From assembly GCA_035288045.1 (NCBI GenBank), contig DATEBA010000046.1, forward strand, positions 1 to 64,000: a stretch of 64,000 nt of DNA, given 5' to 3'. This document shows, piece by piece, positions 8,099-16,339 of this stretch. Source of the stretch: DATEBA01 sp035288045 (lineage in GTDB: Bacteria > Actinomycetota > UBA4738 > HRBIN12). Positions within the stretch are counted from its first letter, which is position 1, and every line of letters begins with the position of its first letter. The position numbers were made by a program, and so were the translations under genes. Below the pieces are notes generated by a model. That model did not search any database. It saw only the letters and a program-made list of their open reading frames with translations, and was not told the DNA's origin.

Positions 8099-9246
8099 GC
8101 CGGTAGCCCGAGCTCGCGAGCGATGACCATGCGCTGGATCTCGCTCGTTCCCTCGGCGATCTCGAGCACCTTGGAGTCGCGGTAGTAGCGGGCGACGGCG
8201 GACTCCTCGATGAACCCGTAGCCGCCGTGGACCTGCACCGCCTCGCGCGCGCACGTGACCGCGATCTCGCTCGCGTACAGCTTCGCCACGGCGGCCTCCG
8301 TGGTGAAGGGCCGCCCCCGATCGCGGAGCCACGCCGCGCGATACGTGAGCAGCCGCGCGGCCTCGACGGCAACCTTCATGTCGGCGAGCTTGAACCGGAT
8401 CGCCTCGTGGCTCGCGATCGGCTTGCCGAACGCCACGCGCTCACCGGCGTAGCTCACGCTCGCGTCGAGGCATGCCTGGGAGAGCCCGACCGAGAGCGCC
8501 GCGATCCCCACCCGCCCGCCGTCGAGGGCCGCAAGGCACTGGCCGAGCCCGGACCCGCGCTGGCCGAGGAGATGGTCCTCCGGCACGCGGCATCCCTGGA
8601 ACGAGAGCTCGTGGGTGTCGCTGGCGCGCCAGCCGAGCTTCCTGTAGTGGGGCGCGACGGTGAGCCCCGGCGTGCCGGCCGGGACGACGATCGTCGAGTA
8701 TTCCTTCTCGCCCTCGCGATCGCCCGTGACCGCCGCGACCACCATGAACCCGGTGATGGATGTTCCGGAGTTCGTCGTGAACGCCTTCGAGCCGTCGATC
8801 ATCCACTCGCCGTCCTCCAGACGCGCGGTGGTCGCGATCGCCGAGGTATCGGAGCCTGCACCCGGCTCGGATATCGCGAAGGCGCCGAGGACGTCCCCGC
8901 GGGCGGCCGGTACGAGCCAGCGCCGCTTCTGCTCCTCGTCGCCGAACCGGTGGATCATCCCCGCGCCGAGCCCGACCGCCGCCGAGAGAGTCACTCCGAG
9001 CGACTGGTCGACCCGGCCGATCTCCTCGATGGCGATCGCCAGGGAAACGTGGTCGCCTCCCTGACCCCCATATTCCTCGGGGAAGGGGATGCCGAAGAGC
9101 CCGAGCTCCCCCATCTGCCGGACCACGTCCATGGGCAGCGCCTCGGCTCGGTCGGCCTCCTCGGCGCGAGGGGCCACGACCTCGTCAACGAACCCTCGTA
9201 CGGCCTGCCGGAAGGCCTCCTGCTCGGGCGTGAGATCGAAGTCCAA
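8095..9246 (-). CDS. Acyl-CoA dehydrogenase
   Basis: FAD-dependent acyl-CoA dehydrogenase, 383 residues, introducing a trans-2,3 double bond into acyl-CoA and passing electrons to ETF. Family blocks seen: ITEPGAGSD-like AISEPGAGSD, QVHGGYGF and the C-terminal IAEGTSEIQR; the glutamate of that last motif (Glu365) is the catalytic base position of short/medium-chain enzymes. The TTG at 9246 directly abuts the stop of the DUF35 gene and has AAGGAGAG just upstream inside that gene, so it is the last cistron of the acyl-CoA operon. It should oxidise the same substrate class activated by the divergent acyl-CoA synthetase, possibly a branched or sterol-side-chain acyl-CoA. Confidence 0.93.
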   Translation of the reverse strand: MDFDLTPEQEAFRQAVRGFVDEVVAPRAEEADRAEALPMDVVRQMGELGLFGIPFPEEYGGQGGDHVSLAIAIEEIGRVDQSLGVTLSAAVGLGAGMIHRFGDEEQKRRWLVPAARGDVLGAFAISEPGAGSDTSAIATTARLEDGEWMIDGSKAFTTNSGTSITGFMVVAAVTGDREGEKEYSTIVVPAGTPGLTVAPHYRKLGWRASDTHELSFQGCRVPEDHLLGQRGSGLGQCLAALDGGRVGIAALSVGLSQACLDASVSYAGERVAFGKPIASHEAIRFKLADMKVAVEAARLLTYRAAWLRDRGRPFTTEAAVAKLYASEIAVTCAREAVQVHGGYGFIEESAVARYYRDSKVLEIAEGTSEIQRMVIARELGLPA

Positions 9247-9687
9247 CTAGCTCTCCTTCCGGAAACCCGCGACGTCGAGGATCGAGCCGGTCGGTTCGGA
9301 CCCGAGCACCGCCTCTACGCGCATCCCGATCTCGAACCCGTCGCCGATCAGGCGGTGGAACAGCACGGCGTCGGCACCGTCCAGCCTTACCAGGCCAACG
9401 GCGACCGGCTCCTCGAGCGGCTCGCCGTCGACGCCGACGTGGCCGATCGCGAGCGACTCGAGCGTCCCGGCCGGTCCGACCTCGGTGTCCGCGGCGAGCT
9501 CCGCGAAGCACCGCTCGCAGAACAGGCGGGCCGGCACGTAGACGTAGTCGCACGTGTCGCACCGAGAGCCTAGGAAGACCCCGCGATCGCGTAGGGCCTC
9601 GAGGAATCGCCAGCCCGCGACCCCCGCCGTGTAGCGGTACGCGAACGGGAACTCCCCCGGCCAGCGGCGAACGGCAAGCCCGGGCAT
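9247..9687 (-). CDS. DUF35 OB-fold protein with zinc ribbon
   Basis: A 146-residue DUF35 (ChsH2-C/OB-fold acyl-CoA-binding) protein. A rubredoxin-like zinc ribbon is formed by Cys43-x2-Cys46 and Cys57-x2-Cys60, followed by an OB-fold with the typical VGLVRLDGADAVLFHRL and ends with a GSILDVAGF motif. In known systems DUF35 proteins bind thiolase-fold partners and channel CoA thioesters or stabilise the partner (Ltp2-ChsH2, archaeal thiolase/HMG-CoA synthase complex). Here the ATG overlaps the stop of the upstream thiolase-DUF35 fusion by one base (TGATG). It therefore adds a second DUF35 copy to the operon, perhaps pairing with the stand-alone thiolase-fold protein at 11435-12526. Confidence 0.88.
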   Translation of the reverse strand: MPGLAVRRWPGEFPFAYRYTAGVAGWRFLEALRDRGVFLGSRCDTCDYVYVPARLFCERCFAELAADTEVGPAGTLESLAIGHVGVDGEPLEEPVAVGLVRLDGADAVLFHRLIGDGFEIGMRVEAVLGSEPTGSILDVAGFRKES

Positions 9688-11438
9688 CAGGCCTCTCTCC
9701 GGGGGCGGAAGTACGCGACGTCGAGGATCGAGCCGGCGCGCTGCGCCTCGGGCTTCCAAACGGCCGCGACCGCCATCCCGATCCGCACGTCCTCGGGCCG
9801 GACATCGCCGAGCTTGTGGAGGAACCCGCCGTCGCTCCCGTCGATCGCGATCACCGCCGGGAGCTCCGGCTCGGCAAGGGGTTGCATGTCCCACGTCACG
9901 TGGCACACCGAGAACGTCTGCACGATCCCGGTGTCCGCGACGCGTGTCCACTTTGTCGTCGGCCGGAAGCAGCTCTCGCAGAACAGGCGTGGCGGGACGA
10001 GCACGCGCCCGCACGACGGGCACTCCCGGCCCAGGATCTCGCCGCGCTCGAGCCCGGCCAGAAAGCCGCCGATCGCCACGCCGGTGTCCCACGAGTACTC
10101 CGAGTCGAGGCGGTCGTCGACGGCGAACGGGTCCGACGTGAGCTCGTCGTCGGTCAGGGGGTGGCCACCGAGCGCATAGGGGGGCGTCTGCACGACACGC
10201 AGGCCGGCGCGGATCCGGCCTCGTGGCCCGACGCCCGCCCGACCACCACTCGTCCGGACCGCCCCGGCGGACTGCTGAGTGCCCATCACCACGACGGTCC
10301 CAACCTGCATGAGATCGCCCCACGCCTGCGCGACGCCACGCTCCGGCGTGCCGGGGACCTGACGCTTGCCCGCCTCGCCCCGGAGCTGCCAGAAGAGCTC
10401 CGCGACCTTCATGAGACCCGCCGCCGCGATCGGGTTCCCCACGCCGAGGAGGCCTCCCGAGGGCACCGACGGGAGATCGCCGTCTCGATCGAGCACGCCG
10501 TCGCGCGCCGCTTCGGGCGCCTTGCCCTTGCCGAAGAGCAGGAGCCCTTCAAGGTGATGGAGCTCCTTGTAGTCGAACGGGTCGTAGGGCTCGGCGACGT
10601 GGATCTCCTTCCGCGGCTCCTTCACGCCCGCCATGTCGTACGCCATCCGCGCCGCCCGCTCGACATAGTGGGGGTACACCAGGTCGCGGTTGGTCCAGTA
10701 GGCCGTGTCGAGGTTCCAGCCGACGCCCTGGATCCACACCGGAGAGTCGGTGACTCGCCGTGCGGCCTCCTCGCTGGCCAGCACGACCGCCACCGCGCCG
10801 TCGGACACCGGCGACACGTCGAGACGCTGAACGGGCCAGGCCATCACCTCCGAGGCCAGGATGTCGTCGACCGTGACGTGGGGCTCGGCGACCTGCGCCG
10901 CCGGGTGGTCGGCGGCGTTCCTCTTGTTCTTCACCGCGACACGGGCGATGTCGGCCTTGTCGAGCCCATACGCCGACATGTATCTGTTCATCTCGAGCGC
11001 GAAGATCCAGAGCAGATTCGGGCCGAGCGGTCGCTCGAGCACGCTGTCGAATATCGTCAGGAACGCCCCCTGCGGGTGCGGCTGGCATGAGGACATCTTC
11101 TCCTCGGCGACGACGAGAACGACGTCGGCCATTCCGGACGCGACCGTGTACCAGCCCTGGATCGGCACGAACACGCCGGTGCCGCCGCCGACGTAGCTGC
11201 GCAGGAACGGCTTACCGAGGGCGCCGCAGCCCTCCGACAGGTACTCGCCCTTGCGGTGAACCCCGTCGAACGCGTCGGGAGCGCTACCGAGGCAAACCGC
11301 ATCGACGTCCGCGAGGCCGAGGCCGCAGGAGTCCAGGGCCGCGCGCGCGGCCTCCCACGAGAGCTCCTTTCCCGTCTCCTCGGCCCGGCGCATGAACCGG
11401 GTCATGCCCGCGCCAACGACGGCGACGGAACGGCTCAC
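9687..11438 (-). CDS. Thiolase-fold protein fused to DUF35 domain
   Basis: A single uninterrupted 583-residue frame. Residues about 1-400 have a thiolase/lipid-transfer-protein (SCP-x, Ltp2-like) fold; about 445-583 are a complete DUF35 module with its own zinc ribbon (ECPSCGRVLVPP...FCESCF) and GSILDVAYF end. The nucleophilic cysteine region reads SYVGGGTGVF and the usual GHP block reads GVGNPIAAAG, so canonical thiolase Cys and His are not at the usual places; this matches the Ltp-type retro-aldolases rather than true thiolases. GTG 11438 is chosen from the GTGA four-base overlap with the upstream gene. Natural fusion of the two partners implies a fixed complex acting on a beta-hydroxy- or beta-keto-acyl-CoA. 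Substrate unknown. Confidence 0.85.
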   Translation of the reverse strand: MSRSVAVVGAGMTRFMRRAEETGKELSWEAARAALDSCGLGLADVDAVCLGSAPDAFDGVHRKGEYLSEGCGALGKPFLRSYVGGGTGVFVPIQGWYTVASGMADVVLVVAEEKMSSCQPHPQGAFLTIFDSVLERPLGPNLLWIFALEMNRYMSAYGLDKADIARVAVKNKRNAADHPAAQVAEPHVTVDDILASEVMAWPVQRLDVSPVSDGAVAVVLASEEAARRVTDSPVWIQGVGWNLDTAYWTNRDLVYPHYVERAARMAYDMAGVKEPRKEIHVAEPYDPFDYKELHHLEGLLLFGKGKAPEAARDGVLDRDGDLPSVPSGGLLGVGNPIAAAGLMKVAELFWQLRGEAGKRQVPGTPERGVAQAWGDLMQVGTVVVMGTQQSAGAVRTSGGRAGVGPRGRIRAGLRVVQTPPYALGGHPLTDDELTSDPFAVDDRLDSEYSWDTGVAIGGFLAGLERGEILGRECPSCGRVLVPPRLFCESCFRPTTKWTRVADTGIVQTFSVCHVTWDMQPLAEPELPAVIAIDGSDGGFLHKLGDVRPEDVRIGMAVAAVWKPEAQRAGSILDVAYFRPRREA

Positions 11439-12526
11439 CGCGCGGGCCCCTCTAGCGTGACCACGGCCGAAGATGTCGAAGGGACCCCGCGCCATGACTG
11501 CGCGACCGCCGTCCTCGCGCCCTCCACCTGCATGTTGCCCGCCTCCCCGCGGAGCTGCTCGACGCAGGCCACCAGGCGGGACAGCCCCGTCGCGTCGCCG
11601 ATCTCGCCCTCGCCGAGCGAACCGCCGCTCCGGTTGACGACCACGTTCGCCAGGCCGAGCGCCTCCGCGTGCTGCAGCTGCTTGTAGGCGAACCGGTCGT
11701 CGACCTCGGCCAGGTCGAACGAGTGAACCCCCGCTTGCCGGTAGGCCATCTCCGCGGCGCTCCACACGTATCCCGGCCGGTCCCAGTCGCGGCTTCCCAG
11801 CGACGCGCTCCCCGTCGACCACCCGACGCCGGTCACCCGGACCGAGCGTGTCGGGTCCCCGGCGCGGCCGGCCTCCGCTAGCACGACAACGATCGCAGCG
11901 TCGGCCGGCCACGCCGCCTCCTGCTCCACGAGCGGCCTGAAGAGCGGCGGCGAGTCGAGGACCTCATCCACCCCGACGTCGGCTCCATAGGCGGCGCGAG
12001 GGTTCTCCAGGGCCCTCCGCCGGTTCTCGGAGGCGACCGCCGCGCAGTCCCGCTCGCTCGCTCCGCTCGTCTTCAGGTAGCGACTCATCTCCAGCCCGGC
12101 CACGGCGAGCGCGGACACCCCTATGGGTCGCTCGAACACAGGGTCCAGCGCGAACCGTTCCACCCGACCGGGCGTGCGGGAGTCCGACGACTTGCGGTGC
12201 CCCTCGACCACCACGACCCCTGCTATCCCCGAGCGGATCAGCATGATCGCCGTCGCGACGGCGGCGAGGCCGTCGGCCGCGAGGGTATGCACCGGCCGCT
12301 GCACCGCCCCCAGCTGGTCGGGGACATACTCGTCGAAGATGCTGGTTCCCTCGTCGAGATCCTCGGACACGCAGACGAAGGAATCCACGCCCGTCCGAGG
12401 GTCGATCTCGGCGTCGGCGTAGGCCAGCCGCGCCGCGTCGTACATGAGCTCCTTGTAGGAGACGCCGGAAGAGATGGGAACGCACCCGGTGTGCCCGACG
12501 CCGACGACCACCACGTGCGGCTCCAC
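11435..12526 (-). CDS. Thiolase-fold (lipid-transfer/aldolase-like) protein
   Basis: Thiolase superfamily protein of 363 residues, close in layout to the thiolase half of the downstream fusion and probably its heteromeric partner. The region that carries the acylated cysteine in true thiolases reads HTLAADGLAAVATA (no Cys), and the usual GHPIGATG block reads GEGEIGDATG (no His), so ordinary Claisen chemistry is unlikely. By analogy with actinobacterial Ltp proteins it may be an aldolase subunit or a non-catalytic scaffold. It is the first gene of the operon; GTG 12526 lies 7 nt after a TATAAC hexamer, consistent with a leaderless message. Paired thiolase-like subunits plus DUF35 are known from sterol side-chain degradation. 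Confidence 0.82.
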   Translation of the reverse strand: MEPHVVVVGVGHTGCVPISSGVSYKELMYDAARLAYADAEIDPRTGVDSFVCVSEDLDEGTSIFDEYVPDQLGAVQRPVHTLAADGLAAVATAIMLIRSGIAGVVVVEGHRKSSDSRTPGRVERFALDPVFERPIGVSALAVAGLEMSRYLKTSGASERDCAAVASENRRRALENPRAAYGADVGVDEVLDSPPLFRPLVEQEAAWPADAAIVVVLAEAGRAGDPTRSVRVTGVGWSTGSASLGSRDWDRPGYVWSAAEMAYRQAGVHSFDLAEVDDRFAYKQLQHAEALGLANVVVNRSGGSLGEGEIGDATGLSRLVACVEQLRGEAGNMQVEGARTAVAQSWRGVPSTSSAVVTLEGPAR

Positions 12527-12533
12527 AGACGTC

Positions 12534-12540
12534 GTTATAC
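12534..12540. promoter_or_regulatory. Shared back-to-back -10 element
   Basis: The 23-bp gap between two divergent genes is centred on GTTATAC. Read leftward it gives TATAAC, 7 nt before GTG 12526; read rightward TTATAC, ending 9 nt before GTG 12550. One short near-palindrome can thus supply the -10 box for both genes, each with little or no 5' leader. Transcription from the two strands would be mutually exclusive at any instant. Confidence 0.5.
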
Positions 12541-12549
12541 CGTGGAACC

Positions 12550-14520
12550 GTGGACGTGGTGTGGCGGCCCTCGCCGGAGTACGTCGAGCGCGCCAACGTC
12601 ACCCGCTTCATGCGTGCGAACGGGATCGGCTCCCACGACGAGCTCGTCGCTCGCTCCACCGCGGACGTCGAATGGTTCTGGGACGCCGTCGTGCGCGACC
12701 TGGGGATCGATTTCTCGACGCCCTACGAGCGCGTACTCGATACATCCCGAGGGGTCGAGTGGGCGACCTGGTTCGTTGGAGGCGAGCTGAACCTCGCCCA
12801 CAACTGCCTAGACCGGTGGGCCGACCGAACCCCTCACGCGCTAGCGCTGGTCTGGGAGGGCGAGGACGGCGAGGTCCGCCGCGTCAGCTACGAGCAGCTG
12901 AGGCTCGAGACCGATCGCCTGGCGCACGCGCTCCGGGCCATCGGGGTCGGTCCGGGAGACGCCGTCGGCATCTTCCTTCCTATGGCACCGGAAACCGTCG
13001 CGGCCACCCTCGCCTGCGCGAAGGTCGGCGCGGTCTACGTGCCGATCTTCTCGGGCTTCGGCGCGGAGGCGGTGGCAACGCGCCTCGCCGACGCCCGCGC
13101 CCGCGTCCTTCTGACCGCCGACGGCTTCCTGCACAGGGGCTCGGTGGTCCAGATGAAGGAGAGCGCCGACCGGGCCGCCGACCTGGCGGGCTGCGTCGAG
13201 CACCTGCTCGTCTGGCTGAGGCTGGATCGCCCGAAGCTCGAGTGGAACCTCGGCCGCGACCTGCGCTGGGACGACTTCGTGGGCGAGCAACCGGGGCACT
13301 TCGAGACCGAGTCGTTCCCCGCGGAGCATCCGCTGTTCATCGGCTACACGAGCGGCACGAGCGGAAGACCGAAGGGCGCGGTCCACGTGCACGGAGGGTT
13401 CCTCGTCAAGATCTCCGAGGAGGTGGCCTACCAGGCCGACCTGCATCAGGGCGAGGTGCTCCACTGGGTGACCGACCTCGGGTGGATCATGGGACCGTGG
13501 GAGCTCGTCGGTGCCGGCGCGCTCGGCGCCACGGTGCTGCTGACCGAGGGCTCCCCGACGCACCCGGGGGCCGACCGACTCTGGGCGACGATCGAGCGAC
13601 ACGGCGTCACGACCCTCGGCGTATCACCGACGTTGATCCGATCGCTGATCCCGCACGGCGAGGATCCGGTCCGCTCGCACGATCTGTCGAGCCTGCGAGT
13701 CCTCGCCTCGACCGGCGAGCCATGGAACCCCGAGCCGTACATGTGGCTCTTCCGCGAGGTGGGCGAGGAGCGCCTGCCGATCATCAACCTCTCGGGCGGC
13801 ACCGAGGTCGGCGCCTGCTTCCTCTCGCCGCTGCCGATCAGCGAGCTGAAGCCCTGCACGCTGCGGGGGGCCGCGCTCGGGATGGACGTCGCGGTCCTGC
13901 GCTCGGACGGGACTCCGGCCGACCCCGGCGAGGTCGGAGAGCTCGTGTGCCGCAAGCCCTGGCCCGCGATGACCCGGGGGATCTGGGGCGATCCGGAACG
14001 CTACGTCGAGACGTACTGGCGGAGGTTCCCCGGCGTGTGGACCCACGGCGACTGGGCAAGCGTCGACGAGGATGGCTTCTGGTTCCTCCACGGGCGATCG
14101 GACGACACGGTGAACATAGCCGGCCGTCGCCTGGGGCCGGCCGAGGTCGAGAGCGTTCTCGCGGAGCACCCGGCCGTCCTGGAGTCGGCCGCGGTCGGCG
14201 TCCCCGACGAGGTAAGGGGCGAGACGATCTGGTGCTTCGTCGTCGCAAAGCACGACGTGACCGACACCCTGGCGAGTGAGCTGGCCGAGCTCGTCGCCGA
14301 CCGTCTCGGGAAGCCCTTCAAGCCGGGCCGCGTCCTATTCATCCCGGCGCTGCCGAAGACCCGATCCGCCAAGATCGTCCGCCGCGCCATCCGTGCCACG
14401 GTGCTCGAGGAGGACCCCGGCGACGTCTCGACGCTCGAGGACCCGGCCGCCCTCGACGCGATCCGCGCGGCGCTCCGCCGAGGGTCTACCCGCCCGCCGA
14501 GGCGGGGCCGAACGGCCTGA
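12550..14520 (+). CDS. AMP-forming acyl-CoA synthetase (AcsA/AacS-like)
   Basis: Adenylate-forming ligase of the acetyl-/acetoacetyl-CoA synthetase group, 656 residues. It shows the N-terminal ACAS region, the P-loop YTSGTSGRPKGAVH near residue 262, the substrate-binding GGTEVG block, the hinge region DDTVNIAGRRLGPAEVE and the PKTRSAKIVRR motif, whose lysine (about residue 608) is the adenylation lysine. It activates a carboxylic acid to its CoA thioester with ATP. It faces the thiolase/DUF35/acyl-CoA dehydrogenase operon from a shared 23-bp promoter, so it probably loads the acid that pathway degrades; a short or branched acid is more likely than a long fatty acid given the family. A CG-rich inverted repeat overlaps its last codons. 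Confidence 0.87.
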   Translation: MDVVWRPSPEYVERANVTRFMRANGIGSHDELVARSTADVEWFWDAVVRDLGIDFSTPYERVLDTSRGVEWATWFVGGELNLAHNCLDRWADRTPHALALVWEGEDGEVRRVSYEQLRLETDRLAHALRAIGVGPGDAVGIFLPMAPETVAATLACAKVGAVYVPIFSGFGAEAVATRLADARARVLLTADGFLHRGSVVQMKESADRAADLAGCVEHLLVWLRLDRPKLEWNLGRDLRWDDFVGEQPGHFETESFPAEHPLFIGYTSGTSGRPKGAVHVHGGFLVKISEEVAYQADLHQGEVLHWVTDLGWIMGPWELVGAGALGATVLLTEGSPTHPGADRLWATIERHGVTTLGVSPTLIRSLIPHGEDPVRSHDLSSLRVLASTGEPWNPEPYMWLFREVGEERLPIINLSGGTEVGACFLSPLPISELKPCTLRGAALGMDVAVLRSDGTPADPGEVGELVCRKPWPAMTRGIWGDPERYVETYWRRFPGVWTHGDWASVDEDGFWFLHGRSDDTVNIAGRRLGPAEVESVLAEHPAVLESAAVGVPDEVRGETIWCFVVAKHDVTDTLASELAELVADRLGKPFKPGRVLFIPALPKTRSAKIVRRAIRATVLEEDPGDVSTLEDPAALDAIRAALRRGSTRPPRRGRTA

Positions 14521-14571
14521 GAAGAGCCGAGCCGGGCCGGCTACGCTCGGCACAACGACCAGGGAGCCATC

Positions 14572-15051
14572 ATGCGACCAATCCACGGGCTGGCGGCCGC
14601 CGCGACAGCGGCGCTCGTGCTCGCCGCCGGATGCAAGGACACTGCTCCGGTCACGCGAGTGGAGGGCGAGCCCGCCGGAGGCACGAAGGCCACGATCACT
14701 ATCTATGCCTCCCCCACCTGCGGCTGCTGTCACGAGTACATCCCTTACCTCCAGGATCACGGCTACGTCGTCCAGGAGGTCGCGACCGACGACGTGAACT
14801 CCGTGAAGCTCGATCTCCGCGTGCCGGAAAGCGACTGGAGCTGCCACACGGCGGTCGTCGATGGCTACGTGATCGAGGGCCACGTGCCGATCGAGGCGAT
14901 CGACAAGCTCCTGGCGGAACGGCCTTCGATCGACGGCATCGCCCTGCCGGGCATGCCGCCCGGGAGCCCGGGGATGGACGGAGCCAAGGAGGGACCGTTC
15001 GTCGTCGTCTCGTTCTCTGACGGGGTGACCGAGGAGTTCCTGACGATCTAG
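14572..15051 (+). CDS. DUF411 metal-binding lipoprotein
   Basis: Exported DUF411 protein of 159 residues. The N-terminus is a lipoprotein signal ending LAAGC, with Cys21 as lipidation site. The DUF411 core begins near residue 42, with the conserved SPTCGCCHEY (Cys50, Cys52, Cys53) and DWSCHTA near residue 87, then the typical VIEGHVP segment. Family members are linked to copper handling, and these cysteines could bind Cu or similar soft metals outside the membrane. AGGGAG lies 5 nt before the ATG and a TACGCT hexamer at about 14542 may be its -10 box. Its stop directly abuts that of the convergent MFS gene. No copper pump or sensor is adjacent, so the metal is inferred. Confidence 0.82.
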   Translation: MRPIHGLAAAATAALVLAAGCKDTAPVTRVEGEPAGGTKATITIYASPTCGCCHEYIPYLQDHGYVVQEVATDDVNSVKLDLRVPESDWSCHTAVVDGYVIEGHVPIEAIDKLLAERPSIDGIALPGMPPGSPGMDGAKEGPFVVVSFSDGVTEEFLTI

Positions 15052-16332
15052 CTACTCGCCGGTCTCCTCGAGCAGCTGGCGTTCCCGGCGCCGGTCCCAC
15101 CTCGGCCAGAGGAGGAACGAGAGCCCGACGAGCATGTACCAGCCGGCCATGACGAGGATCCCGCCGCGGAAGTCGATGTCGAGCACGGCCGGCATGAGCG
15201 CGCCGGCGATCCACGCCACCTGGAACAGGACCTCGTAGCGCACGAACACTCGTCCGAACGCCCCGGCTGGCACCAGCTGTTGCGCGAGGCTCTGGAACGC
15301 CAGCCGCCCCGACTCCGTCGCCATCCCGGCGACCAGACCGAAGAGGATCAGGACCGGAAGCGTGAACGTCTGGAAGGCTAGGAACGCGCCGATGCCCGCG
15401 ATCGCCACGCATCCCACCACGACCAGCTCCTCACGCCACGCGCTGGGCAGCCTCGGGGCCACGACGTCGCCGAGGAAGCTCCCGAGGGTCCCGGCCGCGC
15501 CCAGGAGACCGAACCACGAGGCCGGCAGGCCCTGGCGGCGAAGCGCGAACGCCAGGAGGAACAGCAGGAACCCGGCCGCCGCCCGCAGTCCCGCGGCCCC
15601 GATCGCCGGCGAGCCTATCGCCGGCATCGCGCCCAGCACCGTGACCTCACCCGGTCCGCCCTCCACACGGGGGTGCGGCAGTCTCAGGTTGACGAGCGCC
15701 ACGAGCACGTACACGACGGAGGCCCCGAGGATCGCGACCGGCGCTCCGCCGAGCTTCACCAGGAGAAGCGCGGGGGGGGCGCCGAGGAGCGCTCCGCCGA
15801 CGGCGATCCTCCCGAGCCGCGCGTTCGTTCGCACCAGCCCCTCGCTCCGGCCTGCGTACGCGAGCGTGAGGCCGTTCTTCGTGATCAGGTGCACCTTGGT
15901 GAGTACGAGCATCGCGAGAGCTATCGGGAAGAGGAGCAGGCTCTCCACCCGAGCCGCTAGGAATACCGCGAGGATCGCTCGCCCGGCCGCCGACCCGAAC
16001 GAGATCGCGCGTCGGGGCCCGGCCCGATCCAGCAGTGGGACGAGGAACGGGCCCGCGAGCGCCAGTGGAGCCATCGTGAGCGCGAGATAGCGAGCGACCT
16101 GCCCCTGAGCCTCACCCACCGGGATCGAGAAGAAGATCGAGTCGGCGAGCGCGATCGCCACCATCGCGTCGCCGGCGGTGCTGCCCATGTGGACGAGCGC
16201 GTACGTGTCGATCGGGTTGTCGGAGCGCCACATGCGCCGGATCGGCCACACGATCGATTCGCCGAGCCCGGCGAGTCCGAGCAGGATGAGCTGCCACCAC
16301 GGGTAACGGCGGCGCTCCTGGTCGGCTCTCAA
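15052..16332 (-). CDS. MFS transporter
   Basis: Twelve-helix major facilitator superfamily protein of 426 residues. The N-terminus is basic and about twelve hydrophobic stretches are visible, with cytoplasmic loops containing LLDRAGPRRAISFG (an MFS motif-A-like loop after helix 2) and a second GDVVAPRLPSAWRE loop after helix 8. This arrangement suggests a drug- or metabolite-exporter relative, but no substrate motif is apparent. It lies 7 bp downstream of gatB on the same strand, so it is likely co-transcribed with it without an obvious functional link. Confidence 0.8.
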   Translation of the reverse strand: MRADQERRRYPWWQLILLGLAGLGESIVWPIRRMWRSDNPIDTYALVHMGSTAGDAMVAIALADSIFFSIPVGEAQGQVARYLALTMAPLALAGPFLVPLLDRAGPRRAISFGSAAGRAILAVFLAARVESLLLFPIALAMLVLTKVHLITKNGLTLAYAGRSEGLVRTNARLGRIAVGGALLGAPPALLLVKLGGAPVAILGASVVYVLVALVNLRLPHPRVEGGPGEVTVLGAMPAIGSPAIGAAGLRAAAGFLLFLLAFALRRQGLPASWFGLLGAAGTLGSFLGDVVAPRLPSAWREELVVVGCVAIAGIGAFLAFQTFTLPVLILFGLVAGMATESGRLAFQSLAQQLVPAGAFGRVFVRYEVLFQVAWIAGALMPAVLDIDFRGGILVMAGWYMLVGLSFLLWPRWDRRRERQLLEETGE

Positions 16333-16339
16333 CGCACGC

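Noticed and set aside
9688..10323. Upstream extension of the DUF35 gene past 9687
   Set aside because: The added residues are antisense-like and overlap the fusion gene out of frame; the ATG at 9687 sits in a TGATG overlap and begins the family domain.
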